A stretch of 64,000 bases of DNA from Epinephelus fuscoguttatus (Eukaryota; Chordata; Actinopteri; Perciformes; Serranidae). Shown piece after piece: positions 61,701 to 64,000 of the stretch. The translations under genes were made by a program, and so were the position numbers. Within the stretch, counting starts at the first letter, position 1, and every line of letters begins with the position of its first letter. Under the pieces are notes generated by a model. That model was not told the DNA's origin and did no database searches. It worked only from the letters and a program-made list of their open reading frames with translations. Location of the stretch: positions 29,106,632 through 29,170,631 of the forward strand of contig NC_064765.1 of NCBI RefSeq assembly GCF_011397635.1, in the 5' to 3' direction.

Positions 61701-62019
61701 TGCTGGCTGGTGGCCAAGGGAGTGAGGGCACAATTTCTCCGTCTCTCTAGAGGAGCAGATAAACAGGAAATGTCAAAGGAGAAGGTGGAGACATGGCTGC
61801 AAAAGAACGGCAATGTGCTATAATACCATGTTATCTGTTGACTTATAACATCTAATTATTATGTGTGAGAATCAGTAAGTGATGAGGAAGATCATAATCT
61901 GTTTACAACAAACATTTAATTGGCAGAGGGCACTTACCTCTGTCGATCTGTGCAAGCTCCTGGTTCTCCCCCTCTGAGTCATCACTCTCCCCTCCCTCTC
62001 CACTGCCATGGTAAGAAAT
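50410..62019 (-). CDS. Unnamed conserved serine/proline-rich protein, last four coding exons (5' end outside window)
   Basis: Exons in transcript order are 62019-61938, 61746-61232, 55366-55313 and 50535-50410 (TAA at 50412-50410). Each has a pyrimidine-tract acceptor (tttttgcag, tgctcctctag, tttctccacag, ctgtccttag) and a good donor (gtaagt, gttagt, gtgagt). Phases join without a stop, giving about 258 C-terminal residues. The acidic SGEGGESDDSEGENQEL opens the visible part. LRRLRLLLDANLDRHSSEEE follows, then a Ser/Pro/Ala-rich stretch, the block FQLQVVQPVARPIILTHFDQ, the segment DLEKMQQKMLLKKNCGGK across the 61232/55366 junction, basic KTRTIKIR, and a tail with PPPRYTYDPSIFAFRSLS. The agreement of splice sites, phase and block-like conservation-style sequence makes this a real gene. 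I could not assign a family and see no catalytic motif, membrane segment or signal peptide. It converges on slc4a1ap. Upstream exons are not visible in 62020-64000 and presumably lie beyond the window. Confidence 0.85.
51890..51990 (+). repeat. LINE-type 3' fragment
   Basis: TGAAGAAGGCCCAAAGGCC followed by AAAATGTTATCAT resembles the conserved 3' tail of fish L2/CR1-like LINEs (CTGAAGAAGGCC...AAACGTT). A near-complement (CTTTGGGTCTTCTTCA) just upstream gives a stem. Assignment rests on motif memory. Confidence 0.4.
52263..52597 (+). mobile_element. Non-autonomous DNA transposon with CCCAGCTGGC termini
   Basis: The left end is CCCAGCTGGCACCAG and the right end, complemented, is CCCAGCTGGCAACCAG, an inverted repeat with one indel. 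The interior contains repeated AGACGTYRGAATC/ACGTTGG motifs (GACGTCAATATGATGTCAG, AGACGTTGGGTTT). This composition is familiar from a very abundant fish MITE. No coding sequence is seen. The target duplication is unclear (at most 2-3 bases). Confidence 0.75.
57290..57540 (+). repeat. Dispersed fish repeat (CTTGAGTTTGGCATTTTGGC type)
   Basis: AAGCCTTGAGTTTGGCATTT, GCCGCCATCTTGGTTTACTG, GAGCCAGAAGAGACC, and GAGGGTGGAGCTGTGG in this order are familiar from an abundant unclassified repeat in fish genomes. Only one copy is in the window, so the call rests on memory rather than internal comparison. Confidence 0.45.
57650..57990 (-). repeat. Dispersed repeat R1, inverted copy
   Basis: The complement of this stretch matches 1434-1770 in order: CAGTTCGTATGATATTGTAC, ATAAAGTTACTGTGTTTAAG, TTTAGGTAAAGAAACATGGTG, AGTTCACATGG, GACTCATCCACCGCCCCAAC and GGACTGCTTCCTTGTTTA. 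The family is not named. Confidence 0.8.
58515..58730 (+). repeat. CA-rich microsatellite region
   Basis: Interrupted (CA)n/(CACT)n sequence with a (CT)6 to (CA)15 array at about 58677-58717. Reading frames here on both strands are products of the dinucleotide repeat. Confidence 0.9.
59781..60545. mobile_element. TIR DNA transposon (MITE) with 10-bp target duplication
   Basis: It starts AGGGTTGGGTCGGTATGAG and ends with the complement of AGGGTTGGGTCGGTTCTCGG. The perfect direct repeat AACTAGCAGT flanks it at 59771-59780 and 60546-60555. The 765-bp interior has long A runs and no transposase frame, so it is non-autonomous. hAT elements give 8-bp and Mutator-like elements 9-11-bp duplications; I do not force a class. 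Confidence 0.9.
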
Positions 62020-62590
62020 CTGCAAAAAGGATTGAGCTTAGACTGTAGGTCAAATATGCCATATGGTAACATTCAAAAATTGAAACTTTACATTGGCAAA
62101 ATTTCGTAAAGAATATTTAAAAAAAAATTCAGTCTTAAAGTCAAAACTTGCCCTGGATCATCTGTATTTTCAATTTTAGTATCTGACAAGCAAAATAATG
62201 AAAGAGCAAAGCTTTAAACATCCCAGTGATTAAATCCAAAATGTGGTGAACCAAATCCTAATTAGGAGCTCTTAATCATTTTTCAATTTTCTGATTTTTC
62301 CCAAAACTATTTGTTGCGTGGTCATTTTTACAGTTGCACTACAAACAGAATAGATGCTCTGAGTCCCAAAAGGCAGGACAAATTGAGTTACGGTTCTGTC
62401 TTAGTTAAGTTAGGGCTATTTTCTTTTTCCCACAGCCTGAATCAGTCTGTCTCTTTAAAATCAATTCCTCGTCAACACCAGAAGCAACAATACAGATACC
62501 CTGCAGACTGCAACGCTAAGAGTTAAGTAATGCGCCTCACACTCAGTAATTACCACTCCGAGGCCTCGCTGAGCAGCTGCCATCTGTGCT

Positions 62591-62626
<36 letters not shown>

Positions 62627-62676
62627 CGCTTACACACACACACAAACATACAGTGTCCTCCCTTCTACTCTCTAAT

Positions 62677-62714
<38 letters not shown>

Positions 62715-64000
62715 CCTTTCTCTGTGAAGCTCTTCAAAAAGAGGAAAGGGAGAAAGGAGCCAGAGCCCAATAAGGGCAGACAATATTCAATTCATGATAA
62801 GTGTGAATTCCAATGTATAATTTCACAGATGGTTCGCTGTTGGTGAACTACGAATCAGAAGACTACAGAACATAGCTGTATCTCACTTTTTTACATTTCA
62901 AATGTCACATTACTGTGAAACACACCAACTCCTCTGTAGCTCTGATATGTAGTTTCCTCAAATGACAACAAAATTACTGCGTATTATCATAGGATCCTAT
63001 TAAAGTAGTTTGATAAAGACATTGTGATTTGACATGACATGGCTTCTTTATTTTCACATCAGAAAAAGTATACCAATAAAGACTAAACAACAATAATAAT
63101 AAACACAACAAACTTCTCATTCAGTCTTGTGGTCCAACACAGTACTGAATACTAAACGTCAAGGTATCAAATAGCACAGTAAGGATATACACATAGCCTG
63201 ACTTTCCAGGGTAAGACCACAGTGTTGACACTGTTGTTGAAGATATTTGTATTTGGCCTGAGTGTAGCCTTCTTGCCTTTCAATGATACACGAGCTGTGG
63301 GATAGATTCTCAATGAACAGCTCCACAGCCAGTGTACAAGACAAAAAAACCTTGGCTCTTGAGGAGTCTTGAGCAAAACAGCGTCACTTCATGAACTCCG
63401 TTGGAAAATTACACTGAGGAATAACTGTGGGAAGGAAATGTATTTTGGCAAGTGGCTGGCTCAGGGCTTCAGCTACACCGTACACTCCAGTGAATTATTG
63501 TTGGGCAGCATCCATGAAACAGCTGAAATCCTATTAAAAGTTACTGCTGCAGGATACTAAGAATGAAGTGACGCTGGTGGTTCATAAACTTCCCATCTTA
63601 ATTGTATTCAGAGGAGACATGAGCTTAGTCTAATTTTGTGTTCACACTCTGTGAGATCATCAGGATGATTACTCATTTTTCCTACATATTTTGCCTTTTT
63701 TTAAAGCTGCAGTGTAAGCAGCTTCTTGACCTGTGAGTCTGAAGTTTCTCCACAGAGCGATCATTGTCTGTGCAACTGGAGGCAAATAGAAGCTGACAGT
63801 AACGATTTGGCCTTCTTCTGCCCTTAGGGACCGTCTCAGAGGTTGTTGATGGATCAGAGAACAACAGAAATGTAGCACATGTGTAGCTCACTTTTACAAG
63901 ACTGTTTAATGTGTTGCAGGCTCTGTCACAATACGCTGTAATACCTACACTGACACGCACTCACACAGTGTGTTGGACACAACAGTGTTCTACTTTCAAT
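62020..64000. other. Upstream intron of the unnamed gene; microsatellites only
   Basis: The acceptor tttttgcag for the exon at 62019 lies here on the minus strand. Apart from the paired GT/CA arrays at 62588-62712 I see no exon with a matching donor and no repeat I can name. Confidence 0.55.
62588..62712 (+). repeat. GT array followed by CA arrays
   Basis: A (GT)n run of about 14 units (62594-62622) is followed by TATACGCTTACACACACACA and then a (CA)n run of about 16 units (62679-62712). Because GT and CA arrays are complementary, the segment is a long imperfect palindrome. Confidence 0.95.

Overview
The window is nuclear DNA from a ray-finned fish, probably a percomorph. Its genes are spliced with GT-AG introns, it is dense in short DNA transposons and tRNA-derived SINEs typical of fish, and its two recognisable genes are vertebrate ones. 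About 95% is non-coding. I had no search tools: gene names come from recognising protein motifs and remembered human homologues, and repeat calls come from reading repeated, inverted or flanking sequence directly.

Layout. Bases 1-30.2 kb hold no gene I can support. They contain SINEs, foldback and TIR elements, a Tc1 transposase relic, a RecQ-like helicase fragment carried inside a TIR element with a perfect 9-bp target duplication, a 600-bp minisatellite, and one weak candidate exon near 4.8-5.0 kb. SUPT7L (minus strand, 30209-35050) and SLC4A1AP/kanadaptin (plus strand, 36125-46475) are complete and head-to-head. About 320 bp lie between the SUPT7L first-exon donor and the SLC4A1AP start codon, so they probably share a bidirectional promoter. 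The human orthologues have the same divergent arrangement. From 50410 to 62019 a third gene is read on the minus strand. Only its last four coding exons are in the window. They form one continuous reading frame that I could not name, and it converges tail-to-tail with SLC4A1AP.

Functions. SUPT7L (STAF65-gamma) is a core subunit of the SAGA/STAGA histone acetyltransferase complex. Kanadaptin is a mostly nuclear protein with an FHA domain and a dsRNA-binding-like segment. The unnamed gene encodes a serine/proline-rich, probably disordered protein with a basic conserved C-terminus.

Most of the unusual content is in the repeats: very long foldback elements that recur in the window, nested hAT insertions with clean 8-bp duplications, a long intronic hairpin in SLC4A1AP, G-quadruplex-prone tracts, and a minisatellite whose every unit carries a dyad. 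I found no clearly new multi-gene system. The unnamed conserved gene and the helicase-fragment element are the best leads.
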